The notes under the pieces are model-generated. The model was not told the DNA's origin. It did not search any database and saw only the letters and a program-made list of their open reading frames with translations. A DNA stretch of 8,846 nucleotides from Roseimaritima sp. (lineage in GTDB: Bacteria; Planctomycetota; Planctomycetia; Pirellulales; Pirellulaceae). The DNA lies in NCBI GenBank assembly GCA_007124075.1, contig SLFV01000297.1:1-8846 (forward strand). The letters are read 5' to 3'. Of the stretch, positions 1-6,854 are shown one piece after another (the first letter of the stretch is position 1; every line of letters begins with the position of its first letter). A program made the translations under genes and the position numbers.

Positions 1-2
1 CA

Positions 3-377
3 AAAGAAGCTTTTGGAAAAGCCGTTGCCGTGGTTCCTCCTTCGGCGACCAGCGGTGCTGTGGTGTCAAGGCCTGGAACGTCAGGGATTCGTCCGGCAAA
101 CGCAACGAGTACTTTTCCGCAGTCGCCCGGGCCGACCACGCAACAAGTCGTCGCGGAACCGCAGGTGCTTCCTGGAAGTCGGCAAATGCAACCACAGTTT
201 CGACCGCAACAAAATCCAGGGATAGGCAACCAAGGCGTGAGAATTCCATCGGGCGCGGATGACTGGACGAGAAGGTACATGCAGAAGCACGGTCGACCGC
301 CCAGTATTTGGGAGACGCCGAAGTGGGAATCTCCGGCTGAAATCCGGGAAAAACGCGCCAAAGGGCTGCTGAGATAG
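3..377 (+). CDS. C-terminal part of an unrecognised Pro/Gln-rich protein (5' end outside window)
   Basis: The frame is open from the left edge to a TAG at 375-377, giving 124 visible residues, so the true start lies upstream. The first ~75 residues are low-complexity, rich in Pro, Gln, Ser, Thr and Val, which suggests a flexible linker or disordered region. The last ~45 residues change character: they are charged, with a DDWTRRYMQKHGRPP stretch, then two Trp residues (SIWETPKWESP) and a basic end (REKRAKGLLR), and look like a short folded or binding tail. An internal GTG at 30 could be called as a start, but the frame is open before it and no ribosome binding site supports it. The shift from linker to conserved-looking tail argues for real coding sequence. 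I do not recognise the family and assign no function. Confidence 0.6.
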   Translation, partial: KEAFGKAVAVVPPSATSGAVVSRPGTSGIRPANATSTFPQSPGPTTQQVVAEPQVLPGSRQMQPQFRPQQNPGIGNQGVRIPSGADDWTRRYMQKHGRPPSIWETPKWESPAEIREKRAKGLLR

Positions 378-399
378 ATTTCCTGAGAAATTCAGCAGC
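365..399 (+). terminator. Inverted repeat spanning the stop codon of the left-edge gene, possible terminator
   Basis: GCTGCTGA (365-372) is the exact reverse complement of TCAGCAGC (392-399). Inside it, ATTTC (378-382) pairs with GAAAT (387-391) around a 4-nt CTGA loop. The stem is therefore 8 + 5 bp with a one-sided 5-nt bulge (373-377) that holds the stop codon. No T run follows on the plus strand, so it is not a textbook intrinsic terminator. It could still terminate, protect the mRNA 3' end, or act on transcripts arriving from rarA on the other strand. Confidence 0.45.
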
Positions 400-594
400 G
401 GGGCGGGGCGTGCGAAGCGGTGGCGCCTGGGAGGTTTGCCCGAACAAACCATCCACTCGGTTCGATTTATTGCCAAAGCCCCGACTGAGACCCAAGGCAT
501 TGGTATCCGCACAAGCCTGAACGGGAGAGCCCAGGCGGCCATTAGCTTAAGTCAGGGTTTTTTCCTGTCGTGTTTGAAAACGCGTGGTTTTCTT

Positions 595-610
595 CACGCA
601 GCAGCGCGTG
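595..610 (-). terminator. Weak hairpin just after the rarA stop codon
   Basis: On the minus strand CACGC and GCGTG form a 5-bp stem around a GCTGCT loop, beginning about 10 nt after the rarA stop. A purine-rich stretch follows rather than a T run, so terminator function is only suggested by position. The rest of the 243-nt gap between the two convergent genes (378-620) shows no further gene or clear signal. Confidence 0.22.
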
Positions 611-620
611 CATTCGGGCA

Positions 621-1970
621 TCACCTTTTCGACTGGTCATCGGGAGCCCGTTCGGGACGGCCCTTAAGCTGCCTGCCGATTTTTTTCAAACGTCTTTGAA
701 GCTCGGCTTCGAAGCCTCGGTCGGTGGGTTGATAGTAGGATTTCTCAACCCCTAAGTATTCCTGCGCGGCGATTCCGTCGGGACTGTCGTGCGAATTTTG
801 GTAACCGATTCCATTCCCTAGCTGGTTGGATCCTGGGTAGTGCGAGTCCCGCAAGTGGTAAGGTACCGGCACCGTCCTTTCCTCGCGAACGTCACGACGC
901 GCCCGATTGATTGCGGTCGTGGCGGCATTGCTTTTGGGTGAGCAAGCCAGGTAGGCGACGCACTGACTGAGCGTGAGCTGACATTCAGGTAAGCCGACGA
1001 ATTCGCAAGCCTGCATCGTTGCGACCGCCACGCCTAGAGCGTGCGGGTCCGCATTGCCGATATCCTCGCTGGCTAAAATAACCAGCCTGCGGCATAGAAA
1101 ACGAATTTCCTCGCCACCTTCCAGCATTCTCGCCAGCCAGTAGATTGCCGCATCGACATCGCTGCCGCGAATGCTCTTGATCAACGCGCTGGTCAGGTCG
1201 TAGTGATCGTCCCCACTGCCGTCGTAGCCAAGCTGTTTTGCTTGGGCCGCCTGGCACGCCAGCTCCACAGTCAAAACGATCGATGGTGCTGGTGCCTGAC
1301 TGCGCACCGCAATCTCAAGCGCTGTCAAAGCACGACGTGCGTCACCTTCTGAAAACGTTGCCAGAAAATCAATTGCCTCCCGTTGGGCATGTACCTTCAG
1401 TCCCCCCAGTCCCCGTTGCGGATCGTGAAGTGCGCGTTCCAGGATCGCAGTCATTTCCTCTTGGGAAAGCGGTTGCAATTGAAAAATTTGGCTGCGGCTG
1501 AGCAACGCTGCATTGATAGAAAAAAAAGGATTCGCGGTGGTCGCACCGACCAAGCTGACGATGCCCGCTTCGACTTCCGGCAGCAGAATGTCCTGCTGCG
1601 ACTTCGAAAACCGATGGATCTCGTCGATAAACAACGTCGGACGGCAGGCCCCGGTCGCCACCCGGTCGGTGGCCCACTGCAAGACTTCGCGAACGTCCTT
1701 CACACCGCCCGCGACCGCACTGATCTGCCGGAACTCCCCAGCCGTCTCCGCCGCCAGCAATTTAGCAAGCGTGGTCTTCCCGGTACCCGGTGGACCGAAC
1801 AGAATGAGCGAACCCAGTCGATTCGCATCGACCATCCGCCTCAGCAACTTTCCCGGTCCCAAAATATGCTGCTGACCGACCACTTCATCCAAGCTTTCGG
1901 GACGCATCCTAGCCGCCAGCGGCATAGCTTGGCGCAGATGGTCGGCTTCTGATTGAGCAAATAAGTCCAT
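621..1970 (-). CDS. rarA: Replication-associated recombination protein A (RarA/MgsA), AAA+ ATPase
   Basis: This 449-residue protein matches bacterial RarA (E. coli protein about 447 residues), an ATPase of the clamp-loader branch of AAA+ proteins that acts in the cytoplasm on stalled or gapped replication forks. Visible motifs in order: the N-terminal PLAARMRP block (17-24), Walker A GPPGTGKT (59-66), the ISAV..GVK block (83-91), Walker B LFIDEIHR (113-120), sensor 1 VGATTANP (141-148), the arginine-finger segment LLSRS (156-160) and sensor 2 GDARRAL (209-215). The C-terminal half has the RarA-specific YDLTSALIKSIRGS, ASEDIGNADP and YLACSPKSNA blocks. The MDLF start is typical of the family; a later ATG (M16) would cut into sequence just before the conserved core. 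The last ~20 residues are a variable Lys/Arg-rich tail. The gene is transcribed alone, convergent with the left-edge gene and head-to-head with the DUF1499 gene, so its promoter must lie inside that gene. Confidence 0.96.
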   Translation of the reverse strand: MDLFAQSEADHLRQAMPLAARMRPESLDEVVGQQHILGPGKLLRRMVDANRLGSLILFGPPGTGKTTLAKLLAAETAGEFRQISAVAGGVKDVREVLQWATDRVATGACRPTLFIDEIHRFSKSQQDILLPEVEAGIVSLVGATTANPFFSINAALLSRSQIFQLQPLSQEEMTAILERALHDPQRGLGGLKVHAQREAIDFLATFSEGDARRALTALEIAVRSQAPAPSIVLTVELACQAAQAKQLGYDGSGDDHYDLTSALIKSIRGSDVDAAIYWLARMLEGGEEIRFLCRRLVILASEDIGNADPHALGVAVATMQACEFVGLPECQLTLSQCVAYLACSPKSNAATTAINRARRDVREERTVPVPYHLRDSHYPGSNQLGNGIGYQNSHDSPDGIAAQEYLGVEKSYYQPTDRGFEAELQRRLKKIGRQLKGRPERAPDDQSKR

Positions 1971-2493
1971 GATGAATCATTCCGCGTCGAATTCGTCACG
2001 AGCAAAGAAATCGAAATCCAAACGCAAGGTGCTATTGGCTTTGGGGATTTTGGCAATCAGCGGCGGTGCCGTCGCCACTATCGTCGATGATTGGAGTCGG
2101 GATTTTACCACGAATGTTGCGGAAACCGACCCCGCATCGCCTGACCCGCAACTGCGACCATTGCGAACCATGGTTCGTCCCGCAGAAGTTGCGGAAATCA
2201 TCAAGCAATGGACGGAGCAGCATGGAGCCTGGGAGTTTGTTGAGCAAGCGACAGACGCCGAACCTGAAGCTGCTGAGATATCCATTCGCCTGGTGCGGAC
2301 AACCCGCATCTTTCGATTCAAGGACGATATTCACATCCTGATTGGCACCTCGCCCGAGTCACATGAAACGGTAGTCCAAGCCAGCAGTCGATCGCGGATC
2401 GGGAAAGGAGACCTGGGTCAGAATCCCCGCAACCTGAAAATGCTTAGAAGCGGGATTGCCGCCAAGTTGTTACCCCCCAGCGATGCTCGTTAG
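1969..2493 (+). CDS. DUF1499 domain protein with N-terminal membrane anchor
   Basis: The 174-residue protein starts with a Ser-rich, strongly basic segment (KKSKSKRK, 13-20), then one hydrophobic segment (about 21-39), which fits a signal anchor with the rest outside the cytoplasmic membrane. The body resembles DUF1499 (Pfam PF07386) as I remember it: a DDWSRD.TTN.AETDP stretch (40-55), LRPLRT (62-67), a region predicted to form helix (71-86), and the C-terminal hallmark TTRIFRFKDDIHI (111-123) followed by ASSRSRIGKGDLGQNPR (138-154). The function of DUF1499 is unknown. The CPxSPNCV motif found near the N-terminus of many members is absent. Two ATGs (1969 and 1972) are equally plausible starts and neither has a clear ribosome binding site. 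The first overlaps the rarA start by 2 nt. Confidence in the domain is good; I do not claim a role. Confidence 0.82.
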   Translation: MMNHSASNSSRAKKSKSKRKVLLALGILAISGGAVATIVDDWSRDFTTNVAETDPASPDPQLRPLRTMVRPAEVAEIIKQWTEQHGAWEFVEQATDAEPEAAEISIRLVRTTRIFRFKDDIHILIGTSPESHETVVQASSRSRIGKGDLGQNPRNLKMLRSGIAAKLLPPSDAR

Positions 2494-2497
2494 CATC
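2482..2497 (+). terminator. Short hairpin spanning the DUF1499 stop codon
   Basis: GATGCT (2482-2487) and AGCATC (2492-2497) are exact reverse complements around a CGTT loop, and the TAG stop (2491-2493) sits at the loop-stem junction. There is no T run after it. It is a candidate transcript 3'-end structure, but a perfect 6-bp stem can arise by chance. Confidence 0.3.
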
Positions 2498-2549
2498 CTG
2501 CGATCAACAGGCGGAGAGCTCCTTCCTTGAAGAACACGGGCGAGAAAGC

Positions 2550-2578
2550 TTGAATCGCCGGCAGACGTGATACATAAT
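2550..2578 (+). promoter_or_regulatory. Candidate sigma70-type promoter for the ceramidase-like gene
   Basis: TTGAAT (2550-2555; 4 of 6 to the -35 consensus) is followed after exactly 17 nt by CATAAT (2573-2578; 5 of 6 to the -10 consensus). Transcription would start near 2585, leaving a leader of about 220 nt before the chosen start codon. It was called from pattern alone, and planctomycete promoters can deviate from this consensus. Confidence 0.33.
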
Positions 2579-2797
2579 CGGCCTTTGATCTTGTGGGGTG
2601 TAAGCAACAGACGCTGCGGGTGGTCGGAGTTTGCTCCTCGACTGTGAATTTAACCTGGACGCTTGATGCATCGACCGGTTCACAACCCGAAGCGTGAGCA
2701 AGGGGCGCTTCAGCTATCGCTTACGTTCCGACTTGGGATAAATTTACAGCCTCCCCGCGAAAGTGAGTCGAACCGACGCTGCTCTCTTCGTAGAATT

Positions 2798-2804
2798 GGA
2801 AGGA
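2798..2804 (+). promoter_or_regulatory. Ribosome binding site that selects the ATG at 2808
   Basis: GGAAGGA lies 3 nt before ATG 2808. The spacing is short, but it is the only purine-rich Shine-Dalgarno-like element near either possible start. The alternative GTG at 2763 lacks one, and using it would put 15 non-hydrophobic residues in front of an otherwise normal signal peptide. Confidence 0.5.
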
Positions 2805-2807
2805 AAA

Positions 2808-4220
2808 ATGCACCATAGGTTGTCTGGGCAGGGGGTTGGTACCCGATGGAGGCTTGGCCTGCTGTTGGCCTTGTCCGTCATGGCCACATCGGGAGCCGGG
2901 GCGGAGTCCATGTTCCGAGCGGGGGCTGCGGCGGTGGACATCACGCCCCACGAGTTTCCTCTGAACATGCCCGGCGGATTCAGCGCCAATCATGCTCATT
3001 CAGCGCACGATCCTCTGCATAGCCGTGCAATTGTGATGGATGACGGAAAGCATTCTGTGGCGATTGCGGTGGTGGACAATCTGGGCGTCGCGCCAGAGGT
3101 GATAGAACAAGCCTGCCAAGTGGCGATGGAAAAAACGGGGATTCCGCTGGAGCGAATGTTGGTCAGTGCGACGCATACGCACTCCGCTCCTGCCAGCAAT
3201 TCGTCGCGAACCGATGGGCCTGAGGCCGCATATCATCGGCATTTCGTTGCTGGGATTGCGGATTCGATAATCCAGGCGTATGCCTCCCTGCAGCCTGCCC
3301 GGGCGGGTGGAGCATTCCAGCCGTTGCCAGAAGAAGTCTTCAACCGCCGCTGGCACCTCAAGCCTGGGAAAATGCCCACCAATCCTTTCGGCGAGTTGGA
3401 TCAGGTCAAAATGAATCCCGGCACAAACCCCGCGGTTCTGGACCGGCCAGCGGGCCCCGTAGACCCAGACATCACCATTTTGTCACTGCAGAACCATCGC
3501 GGGCGCCCGCTCGCGCTGTTGGCGAATTATTCGCTGCATTACGTCGGCGGGACACCCCGCGGACAAGTCTCGGCGGACTACTTTGGCGAGTTTGCTCGGC
3601 TTATGCCCGCGCGCCTGCGGGCCAGCGAGGACTTTGTGGCAATCATGTCCAACGGCACCTCAGGCGACATTAACAACATTCCCTTTCTGGTCGACCGCGC
3701 CCCACGCGAACCGTTTGAACAGATTCGTATCGTTGCCAGTAAAGCCGCAGATGCCGCGTGGGTGGCGCACCGAAAAATCGATGCGCATCGAAGCGACGTT
3801 CAACTGGATAGCCGACATCGAAAGATAGAGTTGCGGTACCGCCGGCCGACCGACGCGCAAGTCATCGCAGCGAAAGCGGTGCTGGCGATCGAGGACCCCG
3901 GCCAGATTGAGCGGTTGCCACGTCTTGCTCAGCACTATGCTCGCAACGTTGTTCGCTTTGCCGAGCGAAAGGAAGAGACGCTGGAAATCCATTTGCAGAC
4001 GTTCCAAGTTGGTGACCTTGCTATCTGCGCGATTCCGTTTGAAACTTTCGCGGAAATCGGCTTGGAACTAAAGGATCGCAGCCCCTACCCAGACACAATG
4101 GTCATTGGATTGGCTGGTGGTCGTCACGGATACCTACCCACACCGGAGCAACATCGCCTGGGCGGATACGAGACCTTCGGGTATGCAACCGGAGTATCGC
4201 ACATTCGTCGCGGTGTTTAA
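2808..4220 (+). CDS. Secreted neutral/alkaline ceramidase-family protein (variant active site)
   Basis: From ATG 2808 this is 470 residues. A signal peptide is clear: basic residues around R13-R15, hydrophobic core 16-29, and an AGA-ES signal peptidase I site after A32, so the enzyme should be exported. The mature part follows the neutral ceramidase N-terminal domain family (Pfam PF04734): FRAGAAAVDITP (36-47), SATHTHSAP (120-128), NYSLHYVGG (240-248), SADYFGEF (255-262), SNGTSGDINN (281-290), IPFETFAE (409-416), and HGYLPTPEQHRLGGYET (440-456). H123/H125, H244, E412 and a C-terminal Tyr (Y442 or Y454) fit the zinc ligands known from neutral ceramidases. The canonical GDVSPN motif carrying the nucleophilic Ser reads GDINN here, so ceramide amidase activity is doubtful and another amide or ester substrate is possible. 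The mature protein lacks the C-terminal domain of full-length ceramidases (650+ residues), which is usual for short bacterial relatives, and it also ends only 14 residues after YET, earlier than I expect. It is followed by a desaturase gene 133 nt downstream. Confidence 0.83.
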   Translation: MHHRLSGQGVGTRWRLGLLLALSVMATSGAGAESMFRAGAAAVDITPHEFPLNMPGGFSANHAHSAHDPLHSRAIVMDDGKHSVAIAVVDNLGVAPEVIEQACQVAMEKTGIPLERMLVSATHTHSAPASNSSRTDGPEAAYHRHFVAGIADSIIQAYASLQPARAGGAFQPLPEEVFNRRWHLKPGKMPTNPFGELDQVKMNPGTNPAVLDRPAGPVDPDITILSLQNHRGRPLALLANYSLHYVGGTPRGQVSADYFGEFARLMPARLRASEDFVAIMSNGTSGDINNIPFLVDRAPREPFEQIRIVASKAADAAWVAHRKIDAHRSDVQLDSRHRKIELRYRRPTDAQVIAAKAVLAIEDPGQIERLPRLAQHYARNVVRFAERKEETLEIHLQTFQVGDLAICAIPFETFAEIGLELKDRSPYPDTMVIGLAGGRHGYLPTPEQHRLGGYETFGYATGVSHIRRGV

Positions 4221-4353
4221 CTGCTCTGGACTTAGGCTGCCCCGATTGCCTAATGATCCGTCGGAAAATAATCGCTGCTGTTCCCTGGAGTTTTTTCTGT
4301 CGATATCGGCAAAGACACGTATGCTGTCGAAAATTTGAGGCAAGTGAAACAGG

Positions 4354-5460
4354 ATGACCTCTGAAACATCGTCAAATCGGTTTTCGTTCTCGCAGGCCCG
4401 GACGATCATTGCGGATCTGCAGCAACCGAAACCGGCCATTTATTGGATCGACTTCTTGCTGACGATCGTCGTCGGTCATGCCTTGTTTGCCAGCGTTGGA
4501 TACTGCCTGCGGAACCTAGAATGGTCCGCACCGGTTGCCATCTGGATAGCGATTGCCTACTGCGGAATTGTCCTTTTGTATTTGCGGGCGACCATGTTCA
4601 TTCACGAACTGGTTCATCTGCCCAAAGACGCCATGCAAGGTTTTCGAGTAACTTGGAATCTGCTTTGCGGGATCCCCTTTTTGCTGCCATCGTTCCTGTA
4701 CTACCCGCACGTTGAGCACCACCGCCGGAAGCATTACGGAACCGAACACGATGGCGAATACCTACCGCTTAGTCATCGCAGTCGGTGGATGGTCTTCCTG
4801 TTTATGCTTCAGGGCTTGGTGGTCCCGCCGTTGGCGGTGTTTCGCTTTGTGGTGCTCAGTCCGATCTGCTGGCTCATTCCCGGCGCCCGCCAGTTTATCC
4901 ACCGACACGCATCGACCATGGTGATCGATCCGTTTTACCGTCGAACCGATGGAGGTTCGAAGGTGATGCGGGTTGTCGTTTTGCAAGAAGCAGCGTGTTT
5001 TGCATTTTGCATCGGTTTTTTCTCGGTTCATTTTTCGATCGGTGGACTTTGGAATCCGATGTGGTTGTTCGTGTATGCATTGGGTGTCGGAGGCGTGACC
5101 CTCAATGCGATGCGTACGCTTGGAGCTCATCGCTGGACGAATGACAGTGGCGAAATGAGTTTTCAGGACCAGTTGTTAGACACACTCAACTACCCGGAGC
5201 GACCATGGTTCACCGAGCTATGGGGACCGATCGGGACACGCTATCATGCATTGCATCATCTCTTCCCGAGACTGCCGTATCATAACTTGGGCGAAGCACA
5301 TCGCCGGTTGATGGCAGATTTGCCTGCTGATTCCCCCTACCGCGAAACGGTTCGCGTCAGCCTTTGGCAGGCGATTTACGAACTGTGGTCCAGGGCGGGG
5401 CACTCCGGCGGACGGCATTTCGTGTCGACCGATGCCCCGGGGGGGCAAATGGTGGCCTAG
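4354..5460 (+). CDS. Membrane fatty acid desaturase
   Basis: A 368-residue integral membrane protein of the fatty acid desaturase family (Pfam PF00487), which uses a di-iron centre and O2 to place double bonds or hydroxyls in acyl chains at the cytoplasmic membrane. The three histidine clusters are visible: HELVH (84-88), H119..H122-H123 with K126-H127 (HVEHHRRKH), and HALHH (298-302); H259 in GAHRWTND is a likely extra ligand. Hydrophobic stretches lie near 32-52, 60-80, 103-117, 145-175, 207-230 and 234-252. The ending YHALHHLFPRLPYHNLGEAHRRL-type block is typical of a bacterial desaturase subfamily whose precise substrate is not known to me. ATG 4354 fits the family N-terminus (A..I..DL..P.PAIYW.DFLL); the only purine-rich element, GAGG at 4337-4340, is rather distant. 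The upstream ceramidase-like gene makes a lipid link plausible but not proven. Regiospecificity cannot be read from the sequence. Confidence 0.9.
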   Translation: MTSETSSNRFSFSQARTIIADLQQPKPAIYWIDFLLTIVVGHALFASVGYCLRNLEWSAPVAIWIAIAYCGIVLLYLRATMFIHELVHLPKDAMQGFRVTWNLLCGIPFLLPSFLYYPHVEHHRRKHYGTEHDGEYLPLSHRSRWMVFLFMLQGLVVPPLAVFRFVVLSPICWLIPGARQFIHRHASTMVIDPFYRRTDGGSKVMRVVVLQEAACFAFCIGFFSVHFSIGGLWNPMWLFVYALGVGGVTLNAMRTLGAHRWTNDSGEMSFQDQLLDTLNYPERPWFTELWGPIGTRYHALHHLFPRLPYHNLGEAHRRLMADLPADSPYRETVRVSLWQAIYELWSRAGHSGGRHFVSTDAPGGQMVA

Positions 5461-5720
5461 CCTGGTCGATCTATTGGGAATTGCGACGCAGACGCTTCTT
5501 CTTTTTGCGACGAATCTCGCCTCGCCGGCTGCAAAACTTTCTTTTCGCGACTCAGTCAGCTAAACTCACACGGTTGACGACACGCCACCTTGACCATCGG
5601 CTTCGTTACCGTTGCCTGCGGGAGTGCCCCTCTCGCCAAGGATGTTCCCGCTAACGTATAACTACAACGGTTGAAGGAATAGGTGCGTTTAGAACCCTTT
5701 CTACCGCGTGAGTATTAACC
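5461..5720. other. 260-nt spacer upstream of floA
   Basis: No convincing gene is visible. It contains two copies of ACGGTTGA (5570-5577 and 5667-5674), a TATAAC (5657-5662) that could be a -10 but has no matching -35, and a short minus-strand frame (5471-5551) of very basic residues without a normal start codon. It presumably carries the floA promoter and the 3' end of the desaturase transcript. A GC-rich TGCCCC-GGG-GGGGCA hairpin (5433-5447) lies in the last codons of the desaturase gene. Confidence 0.5.
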
Positions 5721-6839
5721 GTGGATGCAATGATGAAGCTGGATTTCTGTCACTTAGGAATGCCGATCGCGCAGCCCGTAAATCCCATCGAAGGTTTGGG
5801 TGCGATGCTGCTGGTCGTCGCGGCCCTGGTCGTGGTCGTGATGGGGCTGGTGTTTTTTGGGATCTTTGCAAAATACTTTGGTTTGTGGATACAGTCCGCG
5901 CTGACAGGGGCCAACGTATCGTTTTTCGATCTGCTGGGAATGACCTTCCGAAAGGTTGATGCCCGCAAAATCGTGCGGGCAAAGATCATGGCGGTCCAGT
6001 CTGGATTGCGTGATGAAGATCTAACCAGTCGTTCCCTGGAAGCTCACTATTTAGCTGGTGGTAACGTGCAGCAGATCATTCGTGCCCTAATCGCTGCGAA
6101 GAAAGCAAAGACGATCAGTTTGACATTCAAGGAAGCCACCGCGATCGACTTGGCGGGCCGCGATGTGTTGGAATCTGTTCAGACCAGTGTTTACCCGAAG
6201 GTGATCGATTGTCCGCCACGGGGTGCCAGCAAGGCGTCGTTGGACGCGGTGGCCAAGGACGGGATTCAATTGAAGGTCAAGGCACGTGTTACGGTTCGCG
6301 CGAACTTGCAGCAATTAATTGGGGGAGCCACCGAGGAAACGATTATCGCCAGGGTCGGCGAGGGGATTGTCAGTGCGATTGGTAGCGCGGACAGCCACAA
6401 GGCGGTTCTGGAAAATCCAGACGTGATCAGTAAGGCGGTGCTGGCCAAGCGTTTGGATTCACAGACGGCATTCGAGATCGTTTCGATTGATATTGCGGAT
6501 ATTGATGTTGGCGCAAACATCGGTGCTCGGTTGCAAGCCGACCAGGCCGAAGCCGATACGCAGGTAGCACGGGCGAGAGCGGAGAACAAACGCGCTTCGG
6601 CAGTGGCTTCGGAACAAGAAATGGAAGCCAAGGTGCAGGAAAGCCGGGCCGCCTTGGTTTTGGCCCAGGCCTCCGTGCCCCAGGCAATGGCCGACGCGTT
6701 TCGCAGCGGAAAACTGGGCATCATGGATTATTTCAAACTGCAAAATGTAAGTGCCGACACCGAAATGCGGAAGGCTTTGGCGACAACTTCCAAAGAGGGT
6801 GGCGGACACTCGAATTCCGATCCCCATAAATTAGCATGA
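5721..6839 (+). CDS. floA: Flotillin-like protein FloA (SPFH/band 7 superfamily, YqfA family)
   Basis: A 372-residue match to FloA (B. subtilis protein about 331 residues), a scaffold of bacterial membrane microdomains. Domains: a short N-terminus, hydrophobic membrane segment (about 27-50, [21 protein letters not shown]), a re-entrant or membrane-associated stretch [13 protein letters not shown] (49-61), then [11 protein letters not shown] (106-116), [11 protein letters not shown] (141-151), [14 protein letters not shown] (182-195), [23 protein letters not shown] block (200-222), [14 protein letters not shown] (251-264), and an Ala/Glu-rich coiled region (about 270-325). It ends with the [18 protein letters not shown] block (333-350). 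A short insertion (about 163-179, [17 protein letters not shown]) is absent from B. subtilis FloA and recalls planctomycete versions. The start is uncertain: GTG 5721, ATG 5730 and ATG 5733 are in frame after a stop at 5709, and none has a clear ribosome binding site. The nfeD gene that often accompanies flotillins is not next to it. Confidence 0.95.
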   Translation: MDAMMKLDFCHLGMPIAQPVNPIEGLGAMLLVVAALVVVVMGLVFFGIFAKYFGLWIQSALTGANVSFFDLLGMTFRKVDARKIVRAKIMAVQSGLRDEDLTSRSLEAHYLAGGNVQQIIRALIAAKKAKTISLTFKEATAIDLAGRDVLESVQTSVYPKVIDCPPRGASKASLDAVAKDGIQLKVKARVTVRANLQQLIGGATEETIIARVGEGIVSAIGSADSHKAVLENPDVISKAVLAKRLDSQTAFEIVSIDIADIDVGANIGARLQADQAEADTQVARARAENKRASAVASEQEMEAKVQESRAALVLAQASVPQAMADAFRSGKLGIMDYFKLQNVSADTEMRKALATTSKEGGGHSNSDPHKLA

Positions 6840-6854
6840 TCAAAGGACCGTGGC

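Larger units (their letters stand above)
2494..2807. other. 314-nt spacer with no convincing gene
   Basis: No frame here has a start, ribosome binding site and protein-like composition; a 65-codon minus-strand frame (2504-2701) looks like noise. The spacer holds one candidate promoter (2550-2578), a minor GGAG-TTTG-CTCC hairpin (about 2626-2637) and an A/T-rich stretch at 2735-2746. It most likely forms the upstream region and leader of the ceramidase-like gene. Confidence 0.6.

Noticed and set aside
81..542. 153-codon minus-strand frame antisense to the left-edge gene
   Set aside because: It lies opposite a frame that reads as protein, has shadow-like Arg/Pro/Leu composition, and shows no domain or ribosome binding site.
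1383..1952. 189-codon plus-strand frame inside rarA
   Set aside because: It is antisense to the conserved AAA+ core of rarA, which fully explains the open frame; the translation resembles no family I know.
2763..2807. GTG 2763 as start of the ceramidase-like gene
   Set aside because: It would add 15 residues before a complete signal peptide and has no ribosome binding site, while ATG 2808 has GGAAGGA just upstream.
5590..5618. TTGACC at 5590 as a -35 box for floA
   Set aside because: The sequence 17 nt downstream (TGCCTG) is not a plausible -10, and the other TTGAC (5574) also lacks a partner.
5364..5654. 96-codon plus-strand frame running off the desaturase end
   Set aside because: It overlaps the desaturase in another frame, is Arg-rich without pattern, and has no start signal.
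6266..6724. 152-codon minus-strand frame opposite floA
   Set aside because: The Ala/Ser-rich translation is the usual shadow of the Ala/Glu-rich coiled region of FloA.
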